Shown here in pieces: positions 1-8,776 of a DNA stretch of 32,538 bases. The stretch's first letter is position 1, and every line of letters starts with the position of its first letter. The notes beneath the pieces were generated by a model. That model saw only the letters and a list, made by a program, of their open reading frames with translations. It made no database searches and was not told where the DNA came from. The DNA comes from SMWC01 sp964466315 (GTDB lineage: Bacteria > Pseudomonadota > Gammaproteobacteria > Steroidobacterales > Rariloculaceae), in NCBI GenBank assembly GCA_964466315.1, contig CAYXNS010000030.1, positions 1 through 32,538 on the forward strand, read 5' to 3'. A program made the position numbers and the translations under genes.

Positions 1-110
1 TAGCGATGCCTTTGCGCCGGCTCTGGTGCTATCTGTCGACCGGACCAGTGAGTTAAGCTCACTACCCCTTTCTTCGTGACCGCGCGCTCGACGAGTCGCC
101 GTAAAAACCC

Positions 111-1451
111 ATGATCGACGGTTCGCCAAGTTTCGGATCTCCGCCTCGGCCATTGGCACATCGGGATGTTCTCTCGATCGCAGTGCCGGTCATGATCTCG
201 AATGTCTCAACGCCGCTGATCGGTATCGTCGATACGGGAGTCGTCGGTCAATTACCGGACCCTGCCTACATCGGCGCCGTCGCAGTCGGTTCTCTCATGT
301 TCTCGTTCGTGTTTTGGGCATTCGGATTCTTGCGCATGGGTACAACAGGACTCACGGCCCAAGCGCTGGGTGCTCGCGATGTCGATGAGATGTGCGCATG
401 CCTGGGCCGCGCCTTACTGGTTGCGGGCGTGGCAGGTGCAGCATTGATTGTCTTGCAGTGGCCGATACGGGAGATCGCATTCGCGCTGTTAAGCGGCAGC
501 GCGCAAGTCGAGTCGCTGGCGAGTAACTATTTCGCAATTCGAATCTGGGCGGCTCCGGCGACATTCGCGAACTACGCGCTGCTCGGCTGGTTCATCGGTC
601 TGGGGCGAACAGATATCGGGTTAGTGCTCCAGTTGCTCCTGAATCTATCCAATATTGTTCTGGATGCGATATTCGTTCTCGGCTTCGGATGGGATGTGCG
701 CGGCGTCGCGTTGGGTACTCTGCTTGCGGAGTGTCTCGCCGCCGCCTCGGGTCTGTTTGTCGCGGTGCATTATCTACGCGGTGTTGCCGGGCAGTGGACC
801 GTTGAATGCCTATTGGATGCCGCACGCCTGAGACGAACGATCTCCGTGAACGGTGACATCATGCTTCGCTCACTGGCGCTGGTCTCGGTGTTTGTATGGT
901 TTATGGCTCAGGGCGCGAAGCAGGGCGATGTAATTCTTGCCGCGAACGCGGTCTTGATGCACTTTATTTCGGTCGCTGCGTTTTTTCTCGATGGGTTGGC
1001 GTTTGCTGTGGAAGCGCTCGTCGGGCGCGCCCTGGGAGCGGTTCACCGAGCCGGCCTGCGGGAAGCGGTGCGCATCACGACCCAATGGGCCGCGGGAATC
1101 GCCGTAGTGATCTCCGTAATGTTCATCGTTCTCGGCGCGACGTTTATCGACACTCTGACTGTGGATACAGCGGCTCGCGAGACCGCGCGCAATTATCTGG
1201 CCTGGGCTGCCGGCGCGCCGCTTCTAGGTGTCTGGGCATTTCAGCTCGACGGCATCTTTATCGGTGCCACTCGAACGGTAGACATGCGCAAAGCGATGCT
1301 GATGTCGCTTGCGATCTACATCGTGGCGTGGTGGATATTATCGCCTTTCGGTAATCATGGTCTCTGGGCCGCGCTGTACGTTCACTACGTCGCGCGCATC
1401 GGGACTTTGGGATACTACTACCCGGGGTTGGTGCGCTCCGTGCCGATTTGA
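111..1451 (+). CDS. MATE family efflux transporter (DinF-like)
   Basis: A 446-residue, strongly hydrophobic inner-membrane protein of the multidrug and toxin extrusion family, which exports organic cations or drugs by proton or sodium antiport. The sequence shows about twelve hydrophobic segments in two similar halves. The N-terminal half carries the family-typical stretch around residues 25-45 (PVMISNVSTPLIGIVDTGVVG), followed by GTTGLTAQALGARD, as in the DinF/NorM group. Length is normal for the family. The ATG start has only a weak ribosome site, but the following residues lead directly into the first helix. The gene stands alone, 110 bp before the next + gene. The subfamily is fairly clear; the substrate cannot be read from sequence. 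Confidence 0.9.
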   Translation: MIDGSPSFGSPPRPLAHRDVLSIAVPVMISNVSTPLIGIVDTGVVGQLPDPAYIGAVAVGSLMFSFVFWAFGFLRMGTTGLTAQALGARDVDEMCACLGRALLVAGVAGAALIVLQWPIREIAFALLSGSAQVESLASNYFAIRIWAAPATFANYALLGWFIGLGRTDIGLVLQLLLNLSNIVLDAIFVLGFGWDVRGVALGTLLAECLAAASGLFVAVHYLRGVAGQWTVECLLDAARLRRTISVNGDIMLRSLALVSVFVWFMAQGAKQGDVILAANAVLMHFISVAAFFLDGLAFAVEALVGRALGAVHRAGLREAVRITTQWAAGIAVVISVMFIVLGATFIDTLTVDTAARETARNYLAWAAGAPLLGVWAFQLDGIFIGATRTVDMRKAMLMSLAIYIVAWWILSPFGNHGLWAALYVHYVARIGTLGYYYPGLVRSVPI

Positions 1452-1561
1452 GCTCATGAGCCTTCGAGCGGGTAGTTGGGCTCGGTGTCCCGTAGTGCTA
1501 TGTTCAGCCGATGGCCGGTGCTACGACAAAGTCCACGAATTAGCCGGCAAGGAGTGTACTC

Positions 1562-2374
1562 ATGTCGCAGGCACGATCGTTTTGGGCGTCGAGCGGGTTT
1601 TCGGCCACGGTCCTGGCCTTACTCATACTCCCGGGAGTCGCCGTCGCTCAGAGTTTCACCCACGTGCATCTGCGCTCGTCGGACCCGGCGGCTGCGGCCG
1701 AGTGGTATCACACGCTCGTTGGAGGAGAACTCCGCCCATCCAATGGCGGAATGGGCTCTGTCGCTCAAGCACATGGCTCCATCGCGACGATGGTCGACGA
1801 CGCTGATGCCGAAGCGAGTAGCGGTAGTGTGATCGATCACTTCGGTTTTGCCGTGGAAGACGTTCGGGCCATGGTCGAGAAGGCGCGGATTATGGGTGCC
1901 CAGATCGTCTCCGGACCGCACCCCGGGGTAACGGCGAGTTCGATCGCCATGATTCAGGATCCCTGGGGTACCAAGGTCGAGTTACTCGAGAGCCCCGACT
2001 ACACGGGAATCCAACACGTGCACATGGTGACCGAAGGTGCGGAGGTATTGCGTGATTGGTTCCTGGAGGTCTTCGGCGGTGAGTACGACCCCGAACGAGG
2101 CCATGATCGCATCGATGCGATTCAATACGACGGCATCTGGGTGTATTTTTCTGAGTCACAGGGCGGGGCTACGGCACCGAGTCGCGGCCGTTCTCTGGAC
2201 CACATGGGTTTCTCGGTAGCCGATATGGATGAGGTCGTGGCTAGGGTTGAGGCCAGCGGCTATGCCCCCTATGTGATTCGCCCAAATCGACCCGGTGGTA
2301 CGACGCTGTTGATGTTCTTCGAAGGCGCGAACGGCGTCCATTTCGAGATCGCGCAGGCCGGAGGGGTGCAGTAG
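1562..2374 (+). CDS. Secreted VOC (glyoxalase/dioxygenase-fold) protein with two domains
   Basis: A 270-residue protein with a Sec signal peptide (hydrophobic core about 14-28, cleavage near AVA-Q). It is followed by two vicinal-oxygen-chelate modules at roughly 31-138 and 148-266. The metal-ligand pattern is visible in both: THVHLRS, IDHFGFAVED and KVELLES in the first; QHVHMV, LDHMGFSV and VHFEIAQ in the second. VOC enzymes include glyoxalase I, extradiol dioxygenases and resistance proteins; most are cytoplasmic, so a periplasmic one is less usual. The start is supported by AAGGAG about 9 nt upstream of the ATG. Its TAG stop (2372-2374) directly abuts the stop of the convergent histidine kinase. 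The reaction is unknown. Confidence 0.85.
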   Translation: MSQARSFWASSGFSATVLALLILPGVAVAQSFTHVHLRSSDPAAAAEWYHTLVGGELRPSNGGMGSVAQAHGSIATMVDDADAEASSGSVIDHFGFAVEDVRAMVEKARIMGAQIVSGPHPGVTASSIAMIQDPWGTKVELLESPDYTGIQHVHMVTEGAEVLRDWFLEVFGGEYDPERGHDRIDAIQYDGIWVYFSESQGGATAPSRGRSLDHMGFSVADMDEVVARVEASGYAPYVIRPNRPGGTTLLMFFEGANGVHFEIAQAGGVQ

Positions 2375-3787
2375 CTAAGCGTGAGGGAGGTCCAACTTCA
2401 CGCGCACCCCGGGGTGATTGTCCTCGAGCGTGATTGAGCCTTCGTGCAGGCTCACGACGGCAGCGACGAGGCTGAGGCCGAGCCCACTGCCGAGCGATCC
2501 TCGATGCGCCTCTAGCCGATAAAAACGATCGAATACGCGTTCGCGCTCGGCTTCGGGTATGCCGGTCCCCGAATCCGATACGACGATCCGGGACGTTGCC
2601 GGCGCAGCGCTGAGCTGGATGGTTGCCGTGCCGTTCTCCGGAGTGTATTTGATGGCGTTGTCCACGAGGTTGGAGATCGCCTGGAAAAGTAGATCCCGAT
2701 CACCCGAGGTGCGTACAGAAGTAGCTATATCCGCTGTTAGATGCACCTTTTTCTCCGTTGCCAACGGCTCGTACAGTTCCACAACGTCGTCGACGAGCGC
2801 GTTGATCCCGATCTCGCTAAAATCTCGCCGCCGATTTCCCGCCTCGATCTGCGCGATTCGGAGCAGCGAGGCAAACGTTGCCAGCAACCCGTCAGCCTCG
2901 CCGAGGGTTTCCTCGATCTTGCCACGCATTTCGTCGTTCTCAGTATCGGTCTGCAGCTGTTCGAGATGGTTACGCAGGCGTGTGAGCGGTGTCCGTAAAT
3001 CATGCGCGATCGCATTCGATACGTCGCGGACGCCCGCCATCAGCGTCTCGATCTGGTCGAGCATCTCGTTGAGGTTTCCGCCAAGCCGGTCGAATTCATC
3101 ACCACCCTTTGTCGCTGGCATTCGGCGCGATAGATCACCTCGGCGAATCTGGCGGGAGATGCGATTGATGTTTTCGAGGCGGTTATTGACGGTCCTTGCT
3201 ATGGACACACTGCCGACCAATGCGAGACCGAGCGTAGCCAGCAGCCCCCAGGATAGTGCATCGAACAGGATTCCCTGCGCATCCTCGAGGTTGCCTACCA
3301 TCCGGCCTACGACGATCTGGTGTTTGTCCGACAAGGACACCAGGCGGGCGTAGACATCGTCATCCCACGCCGTGCCGACGTTGGTGGAGATGGACTGGTC
3401 GAGGTCGAGCTCGAAAAGAAACCAGCCATCCGCGTCGGCGCTTTCACAGAGATCGCTGGGATGATTTTGAAATGCGTGCCAGGCGACTTCTTCTGCGACC
3501 GGCTGGCATTGACTGTTGAGCAAGAAGCTGACCGAGAATGGATCCTCCCGCTGCCTTTCCTCGATCTCGGTGACAACGCGCTCCGGTCCGAAACGACTGT
3601 AAAAATACTGTGCTTCGGTGACCTCAGCGTCGATCAGACTACGGAGTTCACGCTCCATATAGGTCTCGGTCTGCCAGTACATGAAGCTACCGACGATCAG
3701 GAACGACACGGCGAAAAGCGCCATGAAGCGAATACCCAGTCGGAATGTCGCGCTGTGCCAGATATTACTGAGGCGGTTTGAGAACAT
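2375..3787 (-). CDS. Sensor histidine kinase (two-component system)
   Basis: A membrane histidine kinase that phosphorylates the upstream response regulator. From the chosen ATG (470 aa) it has a transmembrane helix near 21-38 and a periplasmic sensor region of about 130 residues. A second helix near 180-198 is followed by a HAMP linker, an H-box NAIAHDLRTPLTRLRN with phospho-His about 262, an N-box NLVDNAIKYTPENG, and ATP-lid motifs DSGTGIPE and GSGLGLSLV. I chose 3787 over an in-frame GTG at 3796 because GAGG lies about 8 nt upstream of the ATG. It overlaps the regulator's 3' end by 23 bp, which indicates translational coupling. The sensor domain shows no ligand motif I recognise, so the signal is unknown. 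Confidence 0.93.
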   Translation of the reverse strand: MFSNRLSNIWHSATFRLGIRFMALFAVSFLIVGSFMYWQTETYMERELRSLIDAEVTEAQYFYSRFGPERVVTEIEERQREDPFSVSFLLNSQCQPVAEEVAWHAFQNHPSDLCESADADGWFLFELDLDQSISTNVGTAWDDDVYARLVSLSDKHQIVVGRMVGNLEDAQGILFDALSWGLLATLGLALVGSVSIARTVNNRLENINRISRQIRRGDLSRRMPATKGGDEFDRLGGNLNEMLDQIETLMAGVRDVSNAIAHDLRTPLTRLRNHLEQLQTDTENDEMRGKIEETLGEADGLLATFASLLRIAQIEAGNRRRDFSEIGINALVDDVVELYEPLATEKKVHLTADIATSVRTSGDRDLLFQAISNLVDNAIKYTPENGTATIQLSAAPATSRIVVSDSGTGIPEAERERVFDRFYRLEAHRGSLGSGLGLSLVAAVVSLHEGSITLEDNHPGVRVKLDLPHA

Positions 3788-4442
3788 AGCCCGCACCTCG
3801 AATCGTGTGAATCAGCGGATCATTGAACGAACGGTCGACTTTTTGTCGAAGCCGGCTGATGTGAACGTCGATAATGTTAGTCTGCGGATCGAAGTGATAA
3901 TCCCAAACGGTCTCGAGGAGCATGGTCCGTGTGAGAACCTGTCCAGCGTGCCGCATCAAGCATTCGAGCAGGAGAAATTCTCTAGGTTTGAGATCGAGCT
4001 TCTGGTCGTCGCGTGAGACTTCTCTCGACAATAAATCCATTTTGAGGCCCGCAATCTCCAGCGAAGTCTTCTCTTCCCGGCTGGAGAATCGTCTGACCAG
4101 CGACTCGACACGAGCCATGAGTTCGGGGTACGCAAACGGCTTTACGAGGTAATCGTCGCCGCCCGCTTTGAGGCCGTGAACTTTGTCGTCAACCTCGCCG
4201 AGTGCGCTCAGGATGAGGACGGGAGTCTGATTGCCGTCGTCTCTTACCGTCCGTACGACCGTCAGTCCGTCGACGCGCGGCAGCATCCGATCGACGATCA
4301 TGATGTCATAGTTATCTCGGGAAGCCAGGTCGAGGCCGATCTGGCCGTCAGCAGCGTGATCGACAACGTGGCCGTCCTCTCTTAGGCTTCTCGCTAGAAA
4401 ACTGGCGACGGTAGCATCGTCCTCGATTACGAGTACTCGCAT
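3765..4442 (-). CDS. OmpR/PhoB-family response regulator
   Basis: A DNA-binding response regulator, 225 aa from the start chosen here. The receiver domain has the acidic pair VIEDD, phosphoacceptor Asp51 (IVDRMLP) and the conserved Lys in LVKPF. A winged-helix output domain of the OmpR type occupies about 125-220, with LKPREFLLLECL, the NIIDVHISRLRQKV recognition region and IHTIRGAGYVL at the end. An in-frame ATG at 4460 would add six residues. The start at 4442 (MRVLVIEDD) matches the usual family N-terminus. It is the first gene of an operon with the histidine kinase, with overlapping ends. Targets cannot be deduced; the neighbouring DUF5916 gene and the convergent VOC gene are only positional candidates. 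Confidence 0.93.
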   Translation of the reverse strand: MRVLVIEDDATVASFLARSLREDGHVVDHAADGQIGLDLASRDNYDIMIVDRMLPRVDGLTVVRTVRDDGNQTPVLILSALGEVDDKVHGLKAGGDDYLVKPFAYPELMARVESLVRRFSSREEKTSLEIAGLKMDLLSREVSRDDQKLDLKPREFLLLECLMRHAGQVLTRTMLLETVWDYHFDPQTNIIDVHISRLRQKVDRSFNDPLIHTIRGAGYVLKPPQ

Positions 4443-4480
4443 GTCTGCCCTGGCCCCCATTCTATGCAGAGTGAACGTCA

Positions 4481-4505
4481 GTCGGGCCCGTGTGTCCGGG
4501 CCGAC
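4481..4505 (-). other. GC-rich imperfect inverted repeat in the leader of the two-component operon
   Basis: The arms GTCGGGCCCG and CCGGGCCGAC pair with one bulge around a short TGTGT loop. The repeat lies about 40-60 bp upstream of the regulator start, just downstream of a possible extended -10. It could be an operator for autoregulation or a 5' UTR hairpin; nothing decides between these. Confidence 0.3.
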
Positions 4506-4520
4506 AACGGTTAACTCGCT

Positions 4521-4529
4521 TGTATAACA
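4521..4529 (-). promoter_or_regulatory. Candidate extended -10 promoter for the two-component operon
   Basis: Read on the minus strand this is TGTTATACA, a TGn extended -10 with a TATACA hexamer. It would start transcription near 4514, about 70 nt before the regulator ATG. No good -35 box is visible at the usual spacing. This is a weak prediction from motif only. Confidence 0.35.
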
Positions 4530-4593
4530 GTTTCCTCACATTTACCGCAAGACCCCGATCGCGATGTCCTGAGATAGGAGACCATCGAACGGA

Positions 4594-4619
4594 GAAAAAA
4601 AGGACGCGGCTCTTTTTCG
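4594..4619. repeat. Degenerate copy of the A-run/GC/T-run palindromic repeat
   Basis: GAAAAAAAGG-ACGCGG-CTCTTTTTCG lies 7 bp downstream of the DUF5916 stop codon. It has the same layout as the better-conserved copies elsewhere: an A run, a GC-rich core, then a T run. It is the most diverged member. It could also act as an intrinsic terminator for the upstream minus-strand gene. Confidence 0.4.
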
Positions 4620-4626
4620 TCGTGAT

Positions 4627-6918
4627 CTATGGCTGCAATAGATAGGAGAACTTGACGAAGAACTGCTCGCCGTCGCGTCGCAGGCCGCCCGTGCGGATGA
4701 GTTCCGTCCCCTCTTCCGTATCGATGAGTTCGAAGTTACTCGAGTTACTGTTGAATCCGACGTAGAGTGCCGACCAGGGATTGATCACGTAGCGGACCAA
4801 TGCATCGTAGTTCATGCTCTTTTCATCCTCGAGGGAAGTGAAGACGCCCGCGTCAGTTTCCTCATACTGCGCGATGAAGCGCAGCGACAGCTCTTTCGTG
4901 AACTGATAATTCCAGCGCGTGCGGAAGATTTCATTGCTGAATATCTTGCCCGCGCCTCCACGATCGTCGAGTTGTGTAGAAAGATATGTCGTATCGGCCC
5001 GCAGACGATCTATAGGCCGCCACAGCAACTCGAACTCCACGGACCGTGAATCGGCGAGCTCGGGCTGCACGCCGAACTCGGGTACAATGTTAATTGCCGT
5101 GCCCGTTTCCAGGTTCACGCTGAAGCCGACGGTTGAGAAAGCCTGTGTCTCGAACGCGACCCCGACGGTTTCCGGGTCGTAGTCCCGCGTGGCGGCGAGG
5201 CCAGGGAGATCCTGCGGGCGAAGCCGCTCGCGTATGCTCGTTAGATTGACATTCAGCTCGGTATCACCGTCCCAGGCCCACACCATCGACGGCGTAATCT
5301 GAGAGAAGATCCTGGTGCCCTCCTGGTCGTCGAGATGCACGAGTCGCAGGCCTGGTCCCCAGCTGTTGACGGCCGAGTCTTCAGGCCAGAATGTGTAGCT
5401 CATGGTGCTGTGAATGCCATCGGTATCGGGGCTGTAGGTGCGCCACAGGAAGCCGAGGTCGGCCCTAAACTCCTCGGTCGTGTCGGTCGCGTGCACATGA
5501 GCCGAGAAGTAGCGGCCGCGTCGATCGATACGTATATTCCGCTGCGTGCCCGAAAGCATCTCGCCGCTCAGGCGGCGCGTGTCGGACTCGATGAGCTGAA
5601 ACTCAGTCGTCCAGTTCTCCGAGAGCTTGAGATGGCCGTCGAAACTTGAGATTTTGTTGAAGGAGTCGCCGAAGGTTCTCTCCGTGGCCAGGATGCCGAG
5701 GCGCGACTGGTCCGAGATCTCGCGGAATACGCGTAGAACGCTGATGTCCGCCGCCTCGCCGAGCAGAGGATCGTCCACGGGCCTTGCGTTACCCGGTGCC
5801 TCGTCGTCCATGATCATCGTGCCGATGCCCCAGTCGCCGACCTTGCCCGTGAAGCGCAGTCCCGCTTGGGGTTCGACGATACGGCGCGTGAAGACGAGCG
5901 TGGTCTCGGTCTGGAAGAAATCGGCGTTCTCGAGGAAGAACGGCCGCCGTTCCGGAAAACGAACTTCGAATCGCTCGTTGACCGTCACCTGCGGCTCGTC
6001 GGACTCGATCTGGCTGAAGTCCGGGTTGTAGGTAGCGTCTAGCACGAGACTGTCGTTGAAAACGAATTTCGCATCGACGCCAAACTCATCTTCGGTGTCG
6101 TTGTTAAATGTCGGGCCGCCGACAGCTCTACGGTCGAGCACGTCATAGTCACGTACGAAGCCGAATGGAATCAGGAGGATGTTGCGGCCTGGTGATACGT
6201 CACGAATACCCGTCATGGTGGCCGCTTGATTCAGTCGTCCCGTAATCGTGTTCGAGTACGCTGGCCAATGAGCCTCTTCGCTGAGTCGCGGCGTCTGGCG
6301 CTCGAACATGATACGCCAGACTTGTTCACCCATCTCGGGGAATCGCAGTGTTTTGAGCGGGACGGTCATGCTCACGATGTAGCCCTGATCGGTTCGCTGT
6401 CCCTCGGCGTTCCAGACTGCCTCGTAGGAGCTGTCGAAACCCGGGTTCCTGGTTACCTCGCTCCAGCGACCGTCCCACTGTACGCCGAGCGGAGTTGAAC
6501 GAAACGCATAACCCGTCCGCTGATCGTTAAACGTGTCAATCAACAGGCCGACCGTATCGTCGTCTTCAACGTTCTCGCGCGGCGATAGGTTCGCACGAAC
6601 GAGTTCGGGTTCATCGTCGAAAGCCAGAAAAATCGCGTAGAGATTTCGGTCGTCATAGGCCACATAAACTTCGGTCCGCTGACTCGCAGGCGCGCCGTCG
6701 TCTGGTACGCGCTGCACGAATCCGGTCACGAACGACATCATGCCGCGAATCTCGGCGGACGGCTCCATACCCGCGAAGTCCGCGAGTTCGGGTGGCCGCT
6801 CGATTACGGGAATCGATAGATTCGAAGTCGATACAGTGGACTGCGCATGTGCCGTCGTGGTCAGCGCGGCGAAAACAGCGAAAAAGGTGATTGTTTTCAG
6901 GAGGTAGCGGTCGTTCAT
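4627..6918 (-). CDS. DUF5916 outer-membrane protein with N-terminal CBM9-like domain
   Basis: A 763-residue secreted protein with a signal peptide (cleavage near AHA-Q, residue 25). It has a carbohydrate-binding-module-9-like beta-sandwich at about 40-230; VYVAYDDRNLYAIFLAFDD and WRIMFERQTPR are typical. A long C-terminal DUF5916 region of about 500 residues follows, rich in alternating amphipathic strands. The sequence VRFPERRPFFLENADFF is a hallmark of the family. The C-terminus ends in an aromatic strand (FFVKFSYLLQP), as in outer-membrane beta-barrels. The family often occurs near TonB receptors, sulfatases or peptidases, but its function is unestablished. The next gene upstream on the same strand is a sulfatase, which would fit polysaccharide or sulfated-substrate handling, but the 306-bp gap argues against a tight operon. 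Confidence 0.85.
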   Translation of the reverse strand: MNDRYLLKTITFFAVFAALTTTAHAQSTVSTSNLSIPVIERPPELADFAGMEPSAEIRGMMSFVTGFVQRVPDDGAPASQRTEVYVAYDDRNLYAIFLAFDDEPELVRANLSPRENVEDDDTVGLLIDTFNDQRTGYAFRSTPLGVQWDGRWSEVTRNPGFDSSYEAVWNAEGQRTDQGYIVSMTVPLKTLRFPEMGEQVWRIMFERQTPRLSEEAHWPAYSNTITGRLNQAATMTGIRDVSPGRNILLIPFGFVRDYDVLDRRAVGGPTFNNDTEDEFGVDAKFVFNDSLVLDATYNPDFSQIESDEPQVTVNERFEVRFPERRPFFLENADFFQTETTLVFTRRIVEPQAGLRFTGKVGDWGIGTMIMDDEAPGNARPVDDPLLGEAADISVLRVFREISDQSRLGILATERTFGDSFNKISSFDGHLKLSENWTTEFQLIESDTRRLSGEMLSGTQRNIRIDRRGRYFSAHVHATDTTEEFRADLGFLWRTYSPDTDGIHSTMSYTFWPEDSAVNSWGPGLRLVHLDDQEGTRIFSQITPSMVWAWDGDTELNVNLTSIRERLRPQDLPGLAATRDYDPETVGVAFETQAFSTVGFSVNLETGTAINIVPEFGVQPELADSRSVEFELLWRPIDRLRADTTYLSTQLDDRGGAGKIFSNEIFRTRWNYQFTKELSLRFIAQYEETDAGVFTSLEDEKSMNYDALVRYVINPWSALYVGFNSNSSNFELIDTEEGTELIRTGGLRRDGEQFFVKFSYLLQP

Positions 6919-7095
6919 GCGGGCGCTAGAGTACTACATACGGGGGGGTATGGGGACTGTGGGATGTACTGAGCTCGTGAACATTTTTTCATGCTGGCGG
7001 ATCGGACCATAGGCCGGTATGTCGGTCTATGGAAAGAGATATTCGACCCGATTCACTGTAGGACGGGCCCACCAACCGACTCTGGAGGGAGAAGT

Positions 7096-7176
7096 ATGAT
7101 GATGTGGTAGAGAGCTCTCGTCCCTCTCGTACTAGTGACGCTGCTTCAGTCTGGTGCCGTGCTGGCCCTAATTATT
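7096..7176 (+). pseudogene. Remnant of a secreted-protein gene (signal peptide with nonsense codon)
   Basis: A good ribosome site (GGAGGGAGAAGT) precedes ATG ATG ATG TGG TAG. Reading through the TAG at 7108-7110 gives RALVPLVLVTLLQSGAVLA, a textbook Sec signal peptide ending in a VLA cleavage site. The coding sense stops within a few codons, where the palindromic repeat at 7177 begins. I interpret this as the 5' end of a lost exported-protein gene, killed by a Trp-to-stop change and cut off at the repeat. The rest of the 6919-7224 gap shows no gene; it must contain the promoter of the DUF5916 gene. Confidence 0.55.
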
Positions 7177-7197
7177 AAAGGGATCTGGCCCCATTTT
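7177..7197. repeat. Dispersed repeat copy AAAGGGATCTGGCCCCATT
   Basis: The first 19 bases are identical to 19487-19505. The copy is 27 bp downstream of the sulfatase stop (minus strand) and directly follows the truncated signal-peptide remnant on the plus strand. It is one of the two best-conserved GGGATCTGGCCCC copies in the window. Confidence 0.75.
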
Positions 7198-7224
7198 ACT
7201 CGACGAGGGCCTCACTCCCGCGGG

Positions 7225-8685
7225 TTATTCTGCGGTGCGGGCCGCGGACTCATCGACCGGTTCGTCGTGCGTCGGCAGCCATTCGGCGACGTCGGTTTTG
7301 ACGTTGGCGAAAGCGGGATCTCCCGCCAGGTTGCGCCACTCGTGCGGATCGGACGCTATGTCGTAGAGCTCCTCCGAACCGTCCGAGTAGCGGATGTAAC
7401 GATACTGGTCCGTCGAGACGGCGTGACCGCCAAATGCGTTCGTCGAGATCGCCGCGTGATCCCACGCGACGTCGGGATCCTCGAGCAACGGAACGAGGCT
7501 CACACCTTCGGGGTGTGCCGGCATGTCGAGCCCAGCGAGTTCCACGAGCGTCCTGTAGAGATCCAGCAGAGAAACGACCGAGTCGGTCTTCGTACCGGGC
7601 TGCGTCACGCCCGGAGCGACGACGATCAGCGGTACGCGCGTCGATTCGCGCCAAAGAGTGGTTTTTCGCCAGCGACCTTTCTCGCCGAGGTGAAACCCGT
7701 GATCCGACCAGAGCACGATGATCGTGTTCTCAGCGCGTCCGCTTTGATCCAGCGCGTCCAGTAGATGTCCGAGCATTGCATCCGCGTAGCTGATACTGGC
7801 TAGATAGGCCTGCACGCCTTCCTTCCACCGAACGAGTGTCTCGTCCTCGATGACCCAGTCGTGCAGCACCATCGACGAGGGCATAAGGCTGTCAATTCCG
7901 GCCAGCGGTGCTTCTGGGATATCCTCGAGGTCGTTGTCGAGCACATCTGGAAGCTCGATCTCGTCTAGCGGATGCATGTCGAAATACTTCCGGGGGAGAT
8001 ACCAGGGCAGATGTGGCCGATAGATACCGACCGCGTTGAATCGCGGCGCGTTGTCGTCCAGCAGAATCTGTTTGATGGACCAGGTAACGACTTGGCCGTC
8101 GCCCATTGCCATGTCCGTGGCGGCGACTGGTGACCAGTCGAAGTTCACCGTATGCGGCGTGCCGTTTGCCGGTCTCACGTGGGGTCTGATCTCATCGGGA
8201 AGCTGTCGCTCCAGGGACGGAAAATAAGCGTTCCAGGCCGTCGTGTCGTTATAGCCAAAGTACGCCCATGGGTTGTAAGTAGAGGAATGAAACAGCTTGC
8301 CGGCGCCGAAGGTGCGATAGCCGTTATCCTGGAAATAGCGTGGGATCGTCGGCACGTCGCGTAAGCGTGCCGTTCGGCGCCAGTCCGTCTGATTCCCGTA
8401 CACGCCCGACGAGGCGGGCGAAATGCCGGTCATGATCGCGGCTCGCGAAGGATTGCAGATCATCGCGGGTGCATGGGCGTTCGCGAAGACCATGCCCTGC
8501 GCCGCGAGCCGATCCATGTTCGGCGTCTGTGTCTGGGGGTGGCCGTCGAGTGGCCCGACCCAGTCGTTGAGGTCGTCGATCGATACGAACAAGATATTTG
8601 GACGATCCGCTGTCTGCGTCCATCCCGGTACCGATGACATGGCTAGCACAACGAAAACCGCGAGGACGGCGAATGGGCTATTCAT
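7225..8685 (-). CDS. Secreted type I sulfatase (iduronate-2-sulfatase-like)
   Basis: A 486-residue alkaline-phosphatase-superfamily sulfatase that hydrolyses sulfate esters in the periplasm or outside the cell. A signal peptide covers about 1-24. RPNILFVSIDDLNDW gives the metal-binding Asp37/Asp38. CNPSRAAIMTG contains Cys77, the residue oxidised to formylglycine in the C-x-P-S-R signature. LWSDHGFHLGEKGRWRK provides further metal and substrate ligands. The overall pattern and length fit the iduronate-2-sulfatase-like group. No sulfatase-maturing enzyme is encoded in the window, so maturation must come from elsewhere. It is flanked by palindromic repeats on both sides. The natural substrate (glycan or other sulfate ester) is not determinable. 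Confidence 0.92.
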   Translation of the reverse strand: MNSPFAVLAVFVVLAMSSVPGWTQTADRPNILFVSIDDLNDWVGPLDGHPQTQTPNMDRLAAQGMVFANAHAPAMICNPSRAAIMTGISPASSGVYGNQTDWRRTARLRDVPTIPRYFQDNGYRTFGAGKLFHSSTYNPWAYFGYNDTTAWNAYFPSLERQLPDEIRPHVRPANGTPHTVNFDWSPVAATDMAMGDGQVVTWSIKQILLDDNAPRFNAVGIYRPHLPWYLPRKYFDMHPLDEIELPDVLDNDLEDIPEAPLAGIDSLMPSSMVLHDWVIEDETLVRWKEGVQAYLASISYADAMLGHLLDALDQSGRAENTIIVLWSDHGFHLGEKGRWRKTTLWRESTRVPLIVVAPGVTQPGTKTDSVVSLLDLYRTLVELAGLDMPAHPEGVSLVPLLEDPDVAWDHAAISTNAFGGHAVSTDQYRYIRYSDGSEELYDIASDPHEWRNLAGDPAFANVKTDVAEWLPTHDEPVDESAARTAE

Positions 8686-8751
8686 AGATGTCTCGGTTGG
8701 TGATCTGAGCGTATGGTACCGGTTTCACTGGGGGAGAGAAACGCGTCGGAA

Positions 8752-8768
8752 GAAAGGGGCCCCATTAT
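8752..8768. repeat. Palindromic repeat copy with GGGGCCCC core
   Basis: GAAAGGGGCCCCATTAT lies 8 bp downstream of the TRAP binding-protein stop (minus strand), in the gap before the sulfatase. It is the shorter GGGGCCCC variant of the dispersed family. It could double as a weak terminator. Confidence 0.55.
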
Positions 8769-8776
8769 CTTCGGGC

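Noticed and set aside
7135..7764. 209-codon plus-strand frame as a real gene
   Set aside because: Only the first dozen codons (signal-peptide remnant) are meaningful; the rest is antisense to the sulfatase.
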